Origin: JBLIRR01 sp049472395
GTDB taxonomy: Bacteria > SZUA-182 > DTGQ01 > JBLIRR01
Length of the DNA stretch: 5,774 nucleotides
Direction of reading: 5' to 3'
Assembly (NCBI GenBank): GCA_049472395.1
Contig: JBLIRR010000099.1
Location: 1-5,774, forward strand
The stretch's first letter is position 1. Each line of letters opens with the position of its first letter. The position numbers were made by a program, and so were the translations under genes. Below the pieces are notes generated by a model. The model was not told the DNA's origin. It did not search any database and was given only the letters and a program-made list of their open reading frames with translations. This document shows positions 5,113-5,774 of the stretch, one piece after another.

Positions 5113-5774
5113 CTATGGAGGGGATTTCTCATTTGCTTGAGTTTGATGTTTCATAAACTGATGTAAATTGAACCCTAAGACAGAACGATACCCTGCCGCG
5201 AGCGTTGTCTCATCTGATTTCATCTTACTTTTTCGAAGTCCAAAATTTTTTACATGGCCAATGAGCGGTTCTATCCCAGCCCGACGGTCCTTAATCGCTT
5301 GATCAATTTTTCTTTGTTCTTTAACATTACCTGGGATTTGTATCCCTACTTCTGATATTTTTTCCCTCAATTCTTTTTCATTTTTTTTAGTATAATACCC
5401 TTTGTCAGTACCCAGAGATTCTAATACCCCCTTCCCAAAGACGCGCTCATGCTCTTGAACCATTGGCAGTAAGGATTGCTTATCTTCTTGACGAATTGAT
5501 GTTGATGGAAGAACAATAAAAAAATTGCCCCCTATCCTCCCTAACTGAAACACTCGTCCAAATTCCTTCGCCTTGCCAAGTTTCCCTTTTATAATACAGG
5601 CAACTTCTTTTAGATGAAAAGATAAAATCTTTCCAGTTTTCATAGTCTGATTCTCGATGAAATAGGCAACATCATCAAGATATTTCTTCGCATTGCTTCG
5701 AATGTGAGTCAGGCTCCGCTTTATATTCCACGGGACGTTTTTTAAATTTTCTTCCTCCACGAGGGAACATACTT
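5113..5774 (-). CDS. DDE transposase, IS5/IS1182-like, C-terminal part (runs off the window)
   Basis: The frame is open from the right window edge to TAG at 5113-5115, giving at least 219 codons. A GTG at 5758-5760 could be mistaken for a start, but the frame continues upstream (…VCSLVEEENL) and the protein lacks the N-terminal and first-Asp region, so the true start lies beyond 5774. Counting from that GTG, visible features are GKLGKAKEFGRVFQLG (59-74, the post-first-Asp 'K.xEFG' strand), LESLGTDKGYYTKKNEKELR (113-132, second catalytic Asp D119) and DRRAGIEPLIGHVK (158-171, catalytic Glu E164), followed by a conserved AGYRSVLGFNLHQFM tail. This order is that of DDE_Tnp_1 elements. The exact IS family is uncertain. 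No inverted repeat could be confirmed because the other end is outside. The reading frame is intact, so it may belong to a live element. Confidence 0.8.
   Translation of the reverse strand, partial: VCSLVEEENLKNVPWNIKRSLTHIRSNAKKYLDDVAYFIENQTMKTGKILSFHLKEVACIIKGKLGKAKEFGRVFQLGRIGGNFFIVLPSTSIRQEDKQSLLPMVQEHERVFGKGVLESLGTDKGYYTKKNEKELREKISEVGIQIPGNVKEQRKIDQAIKDRRAGIEPLIGHVKNFGLRKSKMKSDETTLAAGYRSVLGFNLHQFMKHQTQANEKSPP

Overview
The window is an AT-rich piece of bacterial chromosome (by eye roughly 35-40% GC). Complete genes are separated by decayed mobile DNA, which is the usual look of an accessory or genome-shuffling region. The gene families (UPF0175/DUF3368 toxin-antitoxin, Roco GTPase, RAYT-type transposase with GGGGTC repeats, a short class II-like phosphatidylserine decarboxylase) fit an environmental Gram-negative such as an anammox-type planctomycete or a Desulfobacterota/Nitrospirota relative. 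This placement is an inference; nothing in the window fixes the taxon.

Layout, left to right. Positions 1-234 (minus) are a decayed fragment of an IS4-family transposase. A well-formed sigma70-type promoter at 221-249 sits at its edge and reads rightward into a tight two-gene toxin-antitoxin operon: a UPF0175 antitoxin (317-571) and a DUF3368 PIN-like toxin (571-1071), overlapping by one base. Positions 1072-1566 hold no intact gene. They contain three near-identical 12-bp GGGGTC-type repeats and a stop-ridden remnant of a RAYT (REP-associated tyrosine transposase) gene. On the minus strand, 1567-2543 is the 3' end of a Roco-type gene: COR C-terminal half, a Cys-containing linker, then a C-terminal TIR-like (DUF4062-like) domain. 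It has lost its LRR/Roc part and is split by one frameshift at a seven-base A run.

On the right, a zinc-ribbon plus scramblase/LURP-one-like protein (2878-3642, plus strand) converges on a complete phosphatidylserine decarboxylase gene, psd (4007-4903, minus strand). Between them lies a 203-bp AT-rich segment bounded by 27-bp imperfect inverted repeats, starting at the first base after the scramblase stop codon; it could be a MITE-like insertion. The window ends inside a second, unrelated DDE transposase (5113-5774, minus strand).

How the genes work together: the toxin-antitoxin pair is one functional unit. Psd makes phosphatidylethanolamine and the scramblase-like protein belongs to a lipid-associated fold family, so both may concern the membrane, but they are convergent and not an operon. 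The Roco remnant is the most unusual item: it is the signalling tail of a multi-domain GTPase of a type often discussed with bacterial NLR-like and defence proteins, here apparently broken. I see no CRISPR array, tRNA, rRNA or complete novel defence system.
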